From NCBI GenBank assembly GCA_964057225.1, contig OZ059898.1, positions 9,548,001-9,612,000 of the forward strand: a stretch of 64,000 nucleotides of DNA. Direction: 5' to 3'. A program made the position numbers and the translations under genes. Below, in pieces: positions 29,449 to 44,000 of the stretch. The first letter of the stretch is position 1. Each line of letters begins with the position of its first letter. The notes below the pieces were generated by a model, which made no database searches, was not told the origin of the DNA, and saw only the letters and a program-made list of their open reading frames with translations. Origin of the DNA: Auanema rhodensis (Eukaryota; Nematoda; Chromadorea; Rhabditida; Rhabditidae).

Positions 29449-32400
29449 TGAAATTTCAAAAACAGTAGAATAAAATGAGAAAGCGACATAAACAGTTGAA
29501 CGATTTGAAGAGAATTGTAAGTTTTAGAAAATAATTAAAGTTTAGCTCTCTCTACTATTAACTGATTGTCGGCTAAAGTATGGTAACAGTTTTTATTAAA
29601 AGTTTCCATGATTATGATTAAACAAAGAAAAAAGAATCAAAGAGAAACAATTCTTGTTTATTTATTTGATTATAATACTCGAAATTTCAAAAACAGTAGA
29701 ATAAAATGAGAAAGCGACAAAAACAGTTGAACGATTTGAAGACAATTGTAAGTTTTAGAAAAGAAATAAAGTTTAGCTCTCTCGGTTATTATCTGATTGT
29801 CGGCTAAACTATGGTAACAGTTTTTATTAAACGTTTCCATGATTATGATTAAACAAAGAAAAAAGAATCAAAAGAATCACTTCTTGTTTACTTATTTGAA
29901 TATAATACTTGAAATTCCAAAAACAGTAGAATAAAATTGAGAAAGCGACATAAACAGTTGAACGATTTGAAGACAATTGTAAGTTTTAGAAAAGAAATAA
30001 AGTTTAGCTCTCTCGGTTATTATCTGATTGTCGGCTAAAGTATGGTAACAGTTTTCATTAAAAGTTTCCATGATTATGATTAAACAAAGAAAAAAGATTC
30101 AAAGAGAAACAATTCTTGTTTATTTATTTCATTATAATACTTGAAATTTCAAAAACAGTAGAATAAAATGAGAAAGCGACAAAAACAGTTGAATGAATTG
30201 AAGACAATTGTAAGTTTTAGAAAATAATTAAAGTTTAGCTCTCTCTACTATTAACTGATTGTCGGCTAAATTATGGTAACAGATTTTATTAAAAGTTTCC
30301 ATGACTATGATTAAACAAAGAAAAAAGAATCAAAGAGGAACACTTCTTGTTTACTTATTTGATTATAATACTTGAAATTCCGAAAACAGTAGAATAAAAT
30401 GAAGAAAGCGACAAAAACTGTTGAACGATTTAAAGAAAATTGTAAGTATTAGAAAAGAATTAAAGTTTAGCTCTCTCTACTATTAACTGATTGTCGGTTG
30501 AATTATGGTAACAGTTTTTATTAAAAGTTTCCATGATTATGATTAAACAAAGAAAAAAGAATCAAAAGAGTCACTTCTTGTTTATTTATTTGATTATAAA
30601 ACTTGAAATTCCAAAAACAGTAGAATAAAATTGAGAAAGCGACAAAAACTGTTGAACGATTTAAAGAAAATTGTAAGTATTAGAAAAGAAATAAAGTTTA
30701 GCTCTCTCTACTATTAACTGATTGTCGACTAAAATATGGTAACAGTTTTCATTAAAAGTTTCCATGATTATGATTAAACAAAGAAAAAAGAATCAAAGAG
30801 AAACACTTCTTGTTTACTTATTTGATTATAAAACTTGAAATTTCAAAAACAGTAGAATAAAATGAGAAAGCGACAAAAACAGTTGAACGATTTGAAGACA
30901 ATTGTAAGTTTTAGAAAAGAAATAAAGTTTAGCTCTCTCGGTTATTATCTGATTGTCGGCTAAACTATGGTAACAGTTTTTATTAAACGTTTCCATGATT
31001 ATGATTAAACAAAGAAAAAAGAATCAAAAGAATCACTTCTTGTTTACTTATTTGAATATAATACTTGAAATTCCAAAAACAGTAGAATAAAATTGAGAAA
31101 GCGACGAAAAAAGTTGAACGATTTGAAGAGAATTGTAAGTTTTAGAAAAGAATTAAAGTTCAGCTATCTCTACTATTAACTGATTATCGGCTAAAATAAG
31201 GTAACAGTTTTTATTGAAAGTTTCCATGATTAAGATTAAACAAAGAAAAAAATCAAAGAGAAACACTTCTTGTTTACTTACTTGATTATAATACTTAAAA
31301 TTCCAAAAACAGTAAAATAAAATTGAAAAAGCGACAAAAACAGTTGAACGATTTGAAGACAATTGTAAGTTTTAGAAAAGAAATAAAGTTTAGCTCTCTC
31401 GGTTATTATCTGATTGTCGACTAAAATATGGTAACAGTTTTCATTAAAAGTTTCCATGATTATGATTAAACAAAGAAAAAAGAATCAAAGAGAAACACTT
31501 CTTGTTTACTTATTTGATTATAATACTTGAAATTTCGAAAACAGTAGAATAAAATTGAGAAAGCGACATAAACAGTTGAACGATTTGAAGACAATTGTAA
31601 GTTTTAGAAAAGAAATAAAGTTTAGCTCTCTCGGTTATTATCTGATTGTCGGCTAAAGTATGGTAACAGTTAGATTCAAAGAGAAACAATTCTTGTTTAT
31701 TTATTTGATTATAATACTTGAAATTTCAAAAACAGTAGAATAAAATTGAGAAAGCGACAAAAACTGTTGAACGATTTGAAGAAAATTGTAAGTATTAGAA
31801 AAGAATTAAAGTTTAGCTTTCTCTTTTGATATCTGATTGTCGGCTAAAGTATGGTAACAGTTTTTATTAAAAGTTTCCATGATTATGATTAAACAAAGAA
31901 AAAAGAATCAAAAGAATCACTTCTTGTTTACTTATTTGAATATAATACTTGAAATTTCAAAAACAGTAGAATAAAATGAGAAAGCGACATAAACAGTTGA
32001 ACGATTTGAAGAGAATTGTAAGTTTTAGAAAATAATTAAAGTTTAGCTCTCTCTACTATTAACTGATTGTCGGCTAAAGTATGGTAACAGTTTTTATTAA
32101 AAGTTTCCATGATTATGATTAAACAAAGAAAAAAGAATCAAAGAGAAACAATTCTTGTTTATTTATTTGATTATAATACTCGAAATTTCAAAAACAGTAG
32201 AATAAAATGAGAAAGCGACAAAAACAGTTGAACGATTTGAAGACAATTGTAAGTTTTAGAAAAGAAATAAAGTTTAGCTCTCTCGGTTATTATCTGATTG
32301 TCGGCTAAACTATGGTAACAGTTTTTATTAAACGTTTCCATGATTATGATTAAACAAAGAAAAAAGAATCAAAAGAATCACTTCTTGTTTACTTATTTGA

Positions 32401-33606
32401 ATATAATACTTGAAATTCCAAAAACAGTAGAATAAAATTGAGAAAGCGACATAAACAGTTGAACGATTTGAAGACAATTGTAAGTTTTAGAAAAGAAATA
32501 AAGTTTAGCTCTCTCGGTTATTATCTGATTGTCGGCTAAAGTATGGTAACAGTTTTCATTAAAAGTTTCCATGATTATGATTAAACAAAGAAAAAAGATT
32601 CAAAGAGAAACAATTCTTGTTTATTTATTTCATTATAATACTTGAAATTTCAAAAACAGTAGAATAAAATGAGAAAGCGACAAAAACAGTTGAATGAATT
32701 GAAGACAATTGTAAGTTTTAGAAAATAATTAAAGTTTAGCTCTCTCTACTATTAACTGATTGTCGGCTAAATTATGGTAACAGATTTTATTAAAAGTTTC
32801 CATGACTATGATTAAACAAAGAAAAAAGAATCAAAGAGGAACACTTCTTGTTTACTTATTTGATTATAATACTTGAAATTCCGAAAACAGTAGAATAAAA
32901 TGAAGAAAGCGACAAAAACTGTTGAACGATTTAAAGAAAATTGTAAGTATTAGAAAAGAATTAAAGTTTAGCTCTCTCTACTATTAACTGATTGTCGGTT
33001 GAATTATGGTAACAGTTTTTATTAAAAGTTTCCATGATTATGATTAAACAAAGAAAAAAGAATCAAAAGAGTCACTTCTTGTTTATTTATTTGATTATAA
33101 AACTTGAAATTCCAAAAACAGTAGAATAAAATTGAGAAAGCGACAAAAACTGTTGAACGATTTAAAGAAAATTGTAAGTATTAGAAAAGAAATAAAGTTT
33201 AGCTCTCTCTACTATTAACTGATTGTCGACTAAAATATGGTAACAGTTTTCATTAAAAGTTTCCATGATTATGATTAAACAAAGAAAAAAGAATCAAAGA
33301 GAAACACTTCTTGTTCACTTATTTGATTATAAAACTTGAAATTTCAAAAACAGTAGAATAAAATGAGAAAGCGACAAAAACAGTTGAACGATTTGAAGAC
33401 AATTGTAAGTTTTAGAAAAGAAATAAAGTTTAGCTCTCTCGGTTATTATCTGATTGTCGGCTAAACTATGGTAACAGTTTTTATTAAACGTTTCCATGAT
33501 TATGATTAAACAAAGAAAAAAGAATCAAAAGAATCACTTCTTGTTTACTTATTTGAATATAATACTTGAAATTCCAAAAACAGTAGAATAAAATTGAGAA
33601 AGCGAC
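28870..33606 (+). repeat. Higher-order repeat, offset 2501
   Basis: Positions 28870-31105 match 31371-33606. Markers are the same truncated monomer at 29168 and 31669, CTCGAAATTTC at 29678 and 32179, and CATGACTATG near 30300 and 32801. The block overlaps the end of the 2043-bp repeat, so the truncated monomer is present three times across the two periodicities. The first type D monomer, near 31.16 kb, sits at the junction of the two copies. Confidence 0.87.
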
Positions 33607-36600
33607 ATAAACAGTTGAACGATTTGAAGACAATTGTAAGTTTTAGAAAAGAAATAAAGTTTAGCTCTCTCGGTTATTATCTGATTGTCGGCTAAAGTAT
33701 GGTAACAGTTTTCATTAAAAGTTTCCATGATTATGATTAAACAAAGAAAAAAGATTCAAAGAGAAACAATTCTTGTTTATTTATTTCATTATAATACTTG
33801 AAATTTCAAAAACAGTAGAATAAAATGAGAAAGCGACAAAAACAGTTGAATGAATTGAAGACAATTGTAAGTTTTAGAAAATAATTAAAGTTTAGCTCTC
33901 TCTACTATTAACTGATTGTCGGCTAAATTATGGTAACAGTTTTTATTAAAAGTTTCCATGATTATGATTAAACAAAGAAAAAAGATTCATAGAGAAACAA
34001 TTCTTGTTTATTTATTTGATTATAATACTTGAAATTTCAAAAACAGTAGAATAAAATGAGAAAGCGACAAAAACAGTTGAATGAATTGAAGACAATTGTA
34101 AGTTTTAGAAAATAATTAAAGTTTAGCTCTCTCTACTATTAACTGATTGTCGGCTAAATTATGGTAACAGATTTTATTAAAAGTTTCCATGACTATGATT
34201 AAACAAAGAAAAAAGAATCAAAGAGGAACACTTCTTGTTTACTTATTTGATTATAATACTTGAAATTCCGAAAACAGTAGAATAAAATGAAGAAAGCGAC
34301 AAAAACTGTTGAACGATTTAAAGAAAATTGTAAGTATTAGAAACGAATTAAAGTTTAGCTCTCTCTACTATTAACTGATTGTCGGTTGAATTATGGTAAC
34401 AGTTTTTATTAAAAGTTTCCATGATTATGATTAAACAAAGAAAAAAGAATCAAAAGATTCACTTCTTGTTTATTTATTTGATTATAAAACTTGAAATTCC
34501 AAAAACAGTAGAATAAAATTGAGAAAGCGACAAAAACTGTTGAACGATTTAAAGAAAATTGTAAGTATTAGAAAAGAAATAAAGTTTAGCTCTCTCGGTT
34601 ATTATCTGACTGTCGGCTAAACTATGGTAACAGTTTGTATTAAAAGTTTCCATGATTATGATTAAACAAAGAAAAAAGAATCAAAAGAATCACTTCTTAA
34701 TTACTTATTTGAATATAATACTTGAAATTCCAAAAACAGTAGAATAAAATTGAGAAAGCGACATAAACAGTTGAACGATTTGAAGAGAATTGTAAGTTTT
34801 AGAAAATAATTAAAGTTTAGCTCTCTCTACTATTAACTGATTGTCGGCTAAATTATGGTAACAGTTTTTATTGAAAGTTTCCATGATTATGATTAAACAA
34901 AGAAAAAAGAAACAAAGAGAAACACTTCTTAATTACTTATTTGATTATAATACTCGAAATTTCAAAAACAGTAGAATAAAAATGAGAAAGCGACAAAAAC
35001 AGTTGAATGACTTGAAGACAATTGTAAGTTTTAGAAAATAATTAAAGTTTAGCTCTCTCTACTATTAACTGATTGTCGGCTAAATTATGGTAACAGTTTT
35101 TATTGAAAGTTTCCATGATTATGATTAAACAAAGAAAAAAGAAACAAAGAGAAACACTTCTTGTTTACTTATTTGATTATAATACTTGAAATTCCGAAAA
35201 CAGTAGAATAAAATTGAGAAAGCGACAAAAACTGTTGAACGATTTAAAGAAAATTGTAAGTATTAGAAAAGAAATAAAGTTTAGCTCTCTCTGTTGATAT
35301 CTGATTGTCGGCTACAGTATGGTAACAGTTTTTATTGAAAGTTTCCGTGATTAAGATTGAACAAAGTAAAAAAAATCAAAGAGAAACACTTCTTGTTTAC
35401 TTACTTGATTATAATACTTGAAATTCGAAAAAAAGTAAAAAACAATTGAGAATGCGACATAAACAGTTCAACGATTTGAAGAGAATTGTAAGTTTTAGAA
35501 AAGAATTAAAGTTCAGCTATCTCTACTATTAACTGATTATCGGCTAAAATAAGGTAACAGTTTTTATTGAAAGTTTCCGTGATTAAGATTGAACAAAGTA
35601 AAAAAAATCAAAGAGAAACACTTCTTGTTTCCTAATTTGATTATAATACTTGAAATTCCAAAAAAAGTAGAATAAAATAGAGAAAGCGACGAGAAAAGTT
35701 GAACGATTTGAAGAGAATTGTAAGTTTTAGAAAAGAATTAAAGTTCAGCTATCTCTACTATTAACTGATTATCGGCTAAAATAAGGTAACAGTTTTTATT
35801 GAAAGTTTCCATGATTATGATTAAACAAAGAAAAAAGAATCAAAGAGAAACACTTCTTGATTACTTATTTGATTATAATACTTGAAATTCCGAAAACAGT
35901 AGAATAAAATGAGAAAGCGACAAAAACAGTTGAATGAATTGAAGACAATTGTAAGTTTTAGAAAAGAATTAAAGTTTAGCTTTCTCTGTTGATATCTGAT
36001 TGTCGGCTAAAGTATGGTAACAGTTTTTATTAAAAGTTTCCATGATTTTGATTAAACAAAGAAAAAAGAATCAAAAGAATCACTTCTTGTTTACTTATTT
36101 GAATATAATACTTGAAATTCCAAAAACAGTAGAATAAAATTGAGAAAGCGACATAAACAGTTGAACGATTTGAAGACAATTGTAAGTTTTAGAAAAGAAA
36201 TAAAGTTTAGCTCTCTCGGTTATTATCTGATTGTCGGCTAAAGTATGGTAACAGTTTTCATTAAAAGTTTCCATGATTATGATTAAACAAAGAAAAAAGA
36301 TTCAAAGAGAAACAATTCTTGTTTATTTATTTCATTATAATACTTGAAATTTCAAAAACAGTAGAATAAAATGAGAAAGCGACAAAAACAGTTGAATGAA
36401 TTGAAGACAATTGTAAGTTTTAGAAAATAATTAAAGTTTAGCTCTCTCTACTATTAACTGATTGTCGGCTAAATTATGGTAACAGTTTTTATTAAAAGTT
36501 TCCATGATTATGATTAAACAAAGAAAAAAGATTCATAGAGAAACAATTCTTGTTTATTTATTTGATTATAATACTTGAAATTTCAAAAACAGTAGAATAA

Positions 36601-38046
36601 AATGAGAAAGCGACAAAAACAGTTGAATGAATTGAAGACAATTGTAAGTTTTAGAAAATAATTAAAGTTTAGCTCTCTCTACTATTAACTGATTGTCGGC
36701 TAAATTATGGTAACAGATTTTATTAAAAGTTTCCATGACTATGATTAAACAAAGAAAAAAGAATCAAAGAGGAACACTTCTTGTTTACTTATTTGATTAT
36801 AATACTTGAAATTCCGAAAACAGTAGAATAAAATGAAGAAAGCGACAAAAACTGTTGAACGATTTAAAGAAAATTGTAAGTATTAGAAACGAATTAAAGT
36901 TTAGCTCTCTCTACTATTAACTGATTGTCGGTCGAATTATGGTAACAGTTTTTATTAAAAGTTTCCATGATTATGATTAAACAAAGAAAAAAAAATCAAA
37001 AGAGTCACTTCTTGTTTATTTATTTGATTATAAAACTTGAAATTCCAAAAACAGTAGAATAAAATTCAGAAAGCGACAAAAACTGTTGAACGATTTAAAG
37101 AAAATTGTAAGTATTAGAAAAGAAATAAAGTTTAGCTCTCTCGGTTATTATCTGATTGTCGGCTAAACTATGGTAACAGTTTGTATTAAAAGTTTCCATG
37201 ATTATGATTAAACAAAGAAAAAAGAATCAAAAGAATCACTTCTTAATTACTTATTTGAATATAATACTTGAAATTCCAAAAACAGTAGAATAAAATTGAG
37301 AAAGCGACATAAACAGTTGAACGATTTGAAGAGAATTGTAAGTTTTAGAAAATAATTAAAGTTTAGCTCTCTCTACTATTAACTGATTGTCGGCTAAATT
37401 ATGGTAACAGTTTTTATTGAAAGTTTCCATGATTATGATTAAACAAAGAAAAAAGAAACAAAGAGAAACACTTCTTAATTACTTATTTGATTATAATACT
37501 CGAAATTTCAAAAACAGTAGAATAAAAATGAGAAAGCGACAAAAACAGTTGAATGACTTGAAGACAATTGTAAGTTTTAGAAAATAATTAAAGTTTAGCT
37601 CTCTCTACTATTAACTGATTGTCGGCTAAATTATGGTAACAGTTTTTATTGAAAGTTTCCATGATTATGATTAAACAAAGAAAAAAGAAACAAAGAGAAA
37701 CACTTCTTGTTTACTTATTTGATTATAATACTTGAAATTCCGAAAACAGTAGAATAAAATTGAGAAAGCGACAAAAACTGTTGAACGATTTAAAGAAAAT
37801 TGTAAGTATTAGAAAAGAAATAAAGTTTAGCTCTCTCTGTTGATATCTGATTGTCGGCTACAGTATGGTAACAGTTTTTATTGAAAGTTTCCGTGATTAA
37901 GATTGAACAAAGTAAAAAAAATCAAAGAGAAACACTTCTTGTTTACTTACTTGATTATAATACTTGAAATTCGAAAAAAAGTAAAAAACAATTGACAATG
38001 CGACATAAACAGTTCAACGATTTGAAGAGAATTGTAAGTTTTAGAA
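33510..38046 (+). repeat. Higher-order repeat, offset 2546
   Basis: Positions 33510-35500 match about 36056-38046, eleven monomers apart. Markers include ATGACTATG at 34189 and 36735 and GTGATTAAGATTGAAC near 35342 and 37888. Type D monomers, carrying GATTGAACAAAGTAAAA, become frequent here. A rare GACGAGAAAAG variant at about 35691, 38933 and 41248 shows further exchanges of 14 and 10 monomers. Confidence 0.83.
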
Positions 38047-41000
38047 AATAATTAAAGTTTAGCTCTCTCTACTATTAACTGATTGTCGGCTAAATTATGG
38101 TAACAGATTTTATTAAAAGTTTCCATGACTATGATTAAACAAAGAAAAAAGAATCAAAGAGGAACACTTCTTGTTTACTTATTTGATTATAATACTTGAA
38201 ATTCCGAAAACAGTAGAATAAAATGAAGAAAGCGACAAAAACTGTTGAACGATTTAAAGAAAATTGTAAGTATTAGAAACGAATTAAAGTTCAGCTATCT
38301 CTACTATTAACTGATTATCGGCTAAAATAAGGTAACAGTTTTTATTGAAAGTTTCCGTGATTAAGATTGAACAAAGTAAAAAAAATCAAAGAGAAACACT
38401 TCTTGTTTACTTATTTGATTATAATACTTGAAATTCCGAAAACAGTAGAATAAAATTGAGAAAGCGACAAAAACTGTTGAACGATTTAAAGAAAATTGTA
38501 AGTATTAGAAAAGAAATAAAGTTTAGCTCTCTCTGTTGATATCTGATTGTCGGCTACAGTATGGTAACAGTTTTTATTGAAAGTTTCCGTGATTAAGATT
38601 GAACAAAGTAAAAAAAATCAAAGAGAAACACTTCTTGTTTACTTACTTGATTATAATACTTGAAATTCGAAAAAAAGTAAAAAACAATTGAGAATGCGAC
38701 ATAAACAGTTCAACGATTTGAAGAGAATTGTAAGTTTTAGAAAAGAATTAAAGTTCAGCTATCTCTACTATTAACTGATTATCGGCTAAAATAAGGTAAC
38801 AGTTTTTATTGAAAGTTTCCGTGATTAAGATTGAACAAAGTAAAAAAAATCAAAGAGAAACACTTCTTGTTTCCTAATTTGATTATAATACTTGAAATTC
38901 CAAAAAAAGTAGAATAAAATAGAGAAAGCGACGAGAAAAGTTGAACGATTTGAAGAGAATTGTAAGTTTTAGAAAAGAATTAAAGTTCAGCTATCTCTAC
39001 TATTAACTGATTATCGGCTAAAATAAGGTAACAGTTTTTATTGAAAGTTTCCATGATTATGATTAAACAAAGAAAAAAGAATCAAAGAGAAACACTTCTT
39101 GATTACTTATTTGATTATAATACTTGAAATTCCGAAAACAGTAGAATAAAATGAGAAAGCGACAAAAACAGTTGAATGAATTGAAGACAATTGTAAGTTT
39201 TAGAAAAGAATTAAAGTTTAGCTTTCTCTGTTGATATCTGATTGTCGGCTAAAGTATGGTAACAGTTTTTATTAAAAGTTTCCATGATTTTGATTAAACA
39301 AAGAAAAAAGAATCAAAAGAATCACTTCTTGTTTACTTATTTGAATATAATACTTGAAATTCCAAAAACAGTAGAATAAAATTGAGAAAGCGACATAAAC
39401 AGTTGAACGATTTGAAGACAATTGTAAGTTTTAGAAAAGAAATAAAGTTTAGCTCTCTCGGTTATTATCTGATTGTCGGCTAAAGTATGGTAACAGTTTT
39501 CATTAAAAGTTTCCATGATTATGATTAAACAAAGAAAAAAGATTCAAAGAGAAACAATTCTTGTTTATTTATTTCATTATAATACTTGAAATTTCAAAAA
39601 CAGTAGAATAAAATGAGAAAGCGACAAAAACAGTTGAATGAATTGAAGACAATTGTAAGTTTTAGAAAATAATTAAAGTTTAGCTCTCTCTACTATTAAC
39701 TGATTGTCGGCTAAATTATGGTAACAGATTTTATTAAAAGTTTCCATGACTATGATTAAACAAAGAAAAAAGAATCAAAGAGGAACACTTCTTGTTTACT
39801 TATTTGATTATAATACTTGAAATTCCGAAAACAGTAGAATAAAATGAAGAAAGCGACAAAAACTGTTGAACGATTTAAAGAAAATTGTAAGTATTAGAAA
39901 CGAATTAAAGTTTAGCTCTCTCTACTATTAACTGATTGTCGGTTGAATTATGGTAACAGTTTTTATTAAAAGTTTCCATGATTATGATTAAACAAAGAAA
40001 AAAGAATCAAAAGAGTCACTTCTTGTTTATTTATTTGATTATAAAACTTGAAATTCCAAAAACAGTAGAATAAAATTGAGAAAGCGACAAAAACTGTTGA
40101 ACGATTTAAAGAAAATTGTAAGTATTAGAAAAGAAATAAAGTTTAGCTCTCTCGGTTATTATCTGATTGTCGGCTAAACTATGGTAACAGTTTGTATTAA
40201 AAGTTTCCATGATTATGATTAAACAAAGAAAAAAGAATCAAAAGAATCACTTCTTAATTACTTATTTGAATATAATACTTGAAATTCCAAAAACAGTAGA
40301 ATAAAATTGAGAAAGCGACATAAACAGTTGAACGATTTGAAGAGAATTGTAAGTTTTAGAAAATAATTAAAGTTTAGCTCTCTCTACTATTAACTGATTG
40401 TCGGCTAAATTATGGTAACAGTTTTTATTGAAAGTTTCCATGATTATGATTAAACAAAGAAAAAAGAAACAAAGAGAAACACTTCTTAATTACTTATTTG
40501 ATTATAATACTCGAAATTTCAAAAACAGTAGAATAAAAATGAGAAAGCGACAAAAACAGTTGAATGACTTGAAGACAATTGTAAGTTTTAGAAAATAATT
40601 AAAGTTTAGCTCTCTCTACTATTAACTGATTGTCGGCTAAATTATGGTAACAGTTTTTATTGAAAGTTTCCATGATTATGATTAAACAAAGAAAAAAGAA
40701 ACAAAGAGAAACACTTCTTGTTTACTTATTTAATTATAATACTTGAAATTCCGAAAACAGTAGAATAAAATTGAGAAAGCGACAAAAACTGTTGAACGAT
40801 TTAAAGAAAATTGTAAGTATTAGAAAAGAAATAAAGTTTAGCTCTCTCTGTTGATATCTGATTGTCGGCTACAGTATGGTAACAGTTTTTATTGAAAGTT
40901 TCCGTGATTAAGATTGAACAAAGTAAAAAAAATCAAAGAGAAACACTTCTTGTTTACTTACTTGATTATAATACTTGAAATTCGAAAAAAAGTAAAAAAC

Positions 41001-44000
41001 AATTGAGAATGCGACATAAACAGTTCAACGATTTGAAGAGAATTGTAAGTTTTAGAAAAGAATTAAAGTTCAGCTATCTCTACTATTAACTGATTATCGG
41101 CTAAAATAAGGTAACAGTTTTTATTGAAAGTTTCCGTGATTAAGATTGAACAAAGTAAAAAAAATCAAAGAGAAACACTTCTTGTTTCCTAATTTGATTA
41201 TAATACTTGAAATTCCAAAAAAAGTAGAATAAAATAGAGAAAGCGACGAGAAAAGTTGAACGATTTGAAGAGAATTGTAAGTTTTAGAAAAGAATTAAAG
41301 TTCAGCTATCTCTACTATTAACTGATTATCGGCTAAAATAAGGTAACAGTTTTTATTGAAAGTTTCCATGATTATGATTAAACAAAGAAAAAAGAATCAA
41401 AGAGAAACACTTCTTGATTACTTATTTGATTATAATACTTGAAATTCCGAAAACAGTAGAATAAAATGAGAAAGCGACAAAAACAGTTGAATGAATTGAA
41501 GACAATTGTAAGTTTTAGAAAATAATTAAAGTTTAGCTCTCTCTACTATTAACTGATTGTCGGCTAAATAATGGTAACAGATTTTATTAAAAGTTTCCAT
41601 GATTATGATTAAACAAAGAAAAAAGATTCATAGAGAAACAATTCTTGTTTATTTATTTGATTATAATACTTGAAATTTCAAAAACAGTAGAATAAAATGA
41701 GAAAGCGACAAAAACAGTTGAATGAATTGAAGACAATTGTAAGTTTTAGAAAATAATTAAAGTTTAGCTCTCTCTACTATTAACTGATTGTCGGCTAAAT
41801 TATGGTAACAGATTTTATTAAAAGTTTCCATGATTATGATTAAACAAAGAAAAAAGATTCATAGAGAAACAATTCTTGTTTATTTATTTGATTATAATAC
41901 TTGAAATTTCAAAAACAGTAGAATAAAATGAGAAAGCGACAAAAACAGTTGAATGAATTGAAGACAATTGTAAGTTTTAGAAAATAATTAAAGTTTAGCT
42001 CTCTCTACTATTAACTGATTGTCGGCTAAATTATGGTAACAGATTTTATTAAAAGTTTCCATGATTATGATTAAACAAAGAAAAAAGATTCAAAGAGAAA
42101 CAATTCTTGTTTATTTATTTGATTATAATACTTGAAATTTCAAAAACAGTAGAATAAAATGAGAAAGCGACAAAAACAGTTGAATGAATTGAAGACAATT
42201 GTAAGTTTTAGAAAATAATTAAAGTTTAGCTCTCTCTACTATTAACTGATTGTCGGCTAAATTATGGTAACAGTTTTTATTAAAAGTTTCCATGATTATG
42301 ATTAAACAAAGAAAAAAGATTCATAGAGAAACAATTCTTGTTTATTTATTTGATTATAATACTTGAAATTTCAAAAACAGTAGAATAAAATGAGAAAGCG
42401 ACAAAAACAGTTGAATGAATTGAAGACAATTGTAAGTTTTAGAAAATAATTAAAGTTTAGCTCTCTCTACTATTAACTGATTGTCGGCTAAATTATGGTA
42501 ACAGATTTTATTAAAAGTTTCCATGATTATGATTAAACAAAGAAAAAAGAATCAAAGAGGAACACTTCTTGTTTACTTATTTGATTATAATACTTGAAAT
42601 TCCGAAAACAGTAGAATAAAATGAAGAAAGCGACAAAAACTGTTGAACGATTTAAAGAAAATTGTAAGTATTAGAAAAGAATTAAAGTTTAGCTCTCTCT
42701 ACTATTAACTGATTGTCGGTTGAATTATGGTAACAGTTTTTATTAAAAGTTTCCATGATTATGATTAAACAAAGAAAAAAGAATCAAAAGAGTCACTTCT
42801 TGTTTATTTATTTGATTATAATACTTGAAATTCCAAAAACAGTAGAATAAAATTGAGAAAGCGACAAAAACTGTTGAACGATTTAAAGAAAATTGTAAGT
42901 ATTAGAAAAGAAATAAAGTTTAGCTCTCTCGGTTATTATCTGATTGTCGGCTAAACTATGGTAACAGTTTGTATTAAAAGTTTCCATGATTATGATTAAA
43001 CAAAGAAAAAAGAATCAAAAGAATCACTTCTTAATTACTTATTTGAATATAATACTTGAAATTCCAAAAACAGTAGAATAAAATTGAGAAAGCGACATAA
43101 ACAGTTGAACGATTTGAAGAGAATTGTAAGTTTTAGAAAATAATTAAAGTTTAGCTCTCTCTACTATTAACTGGTTGTCGGCTAAAGTATGGTAACAGTT
43201 TTTATTAAAAGTTTCCATGATTATGATTAAACAAAGAAAAAAGAATCAAAGAGAAACAATTCTTGTTTATTTATTTGATTATAATACTCGAAATTTCAAA
43301 AACAGTAGAATAAAAATGAGAAAGCGACAAAAACAGTTGAATGACTTGAAGACAATTGTAAGTTTTAGAAAATAATTAAAGTTTAGCTCTCTCTACTATT
43401 AACTGATTGTCGGCTAAATTATGGTAACAGTTTTTATTGAAAGTTTCCATGATTATGATTAAACAAAGAAAAAAGAAACAAAGAGAAACACTTCTTGTTT
43501 ACTTATTTGATTATAATACTTGAAATTCCGAAAACAGTAGAATAAAATTGAGAAAGGGACAAAAACTGTTGAACGATTTAAAGAAAATTGTAAGTATTAG
43601 AAAAGAAATAAAGTTTAGCTCTCTCGGTTATTATCTGATTGTCGGCTAAACTATGGTAACAGTTTTTATTAAACGTTTCCATGATTATGATTAAACAAAG
43701 AAAAAAGAATCAGAAGAATCACTTCTTGTTTACTTATTTGAATATAATACTTGAAATTCCAAAAACAGTAGAATAAAATTGAGAAAGCGACATAAACAGT
43801 TGAACGATTTGAAGAGAATTGTAAGTTTTAGAAAATAATTAAAGTTTAGCTCTCTCTACTATTAACTGGTTGTCGGCTAAAGTGTGGTAACAGTTTTTAT
43901 TGAAAGTTTCCATGATTATGATTAAACAAAGAAAAATGAATCAAAGAGAAACACTTCTTGTTTACTTATTTGATTATAATACTTGAAATTCCGAAAACAG

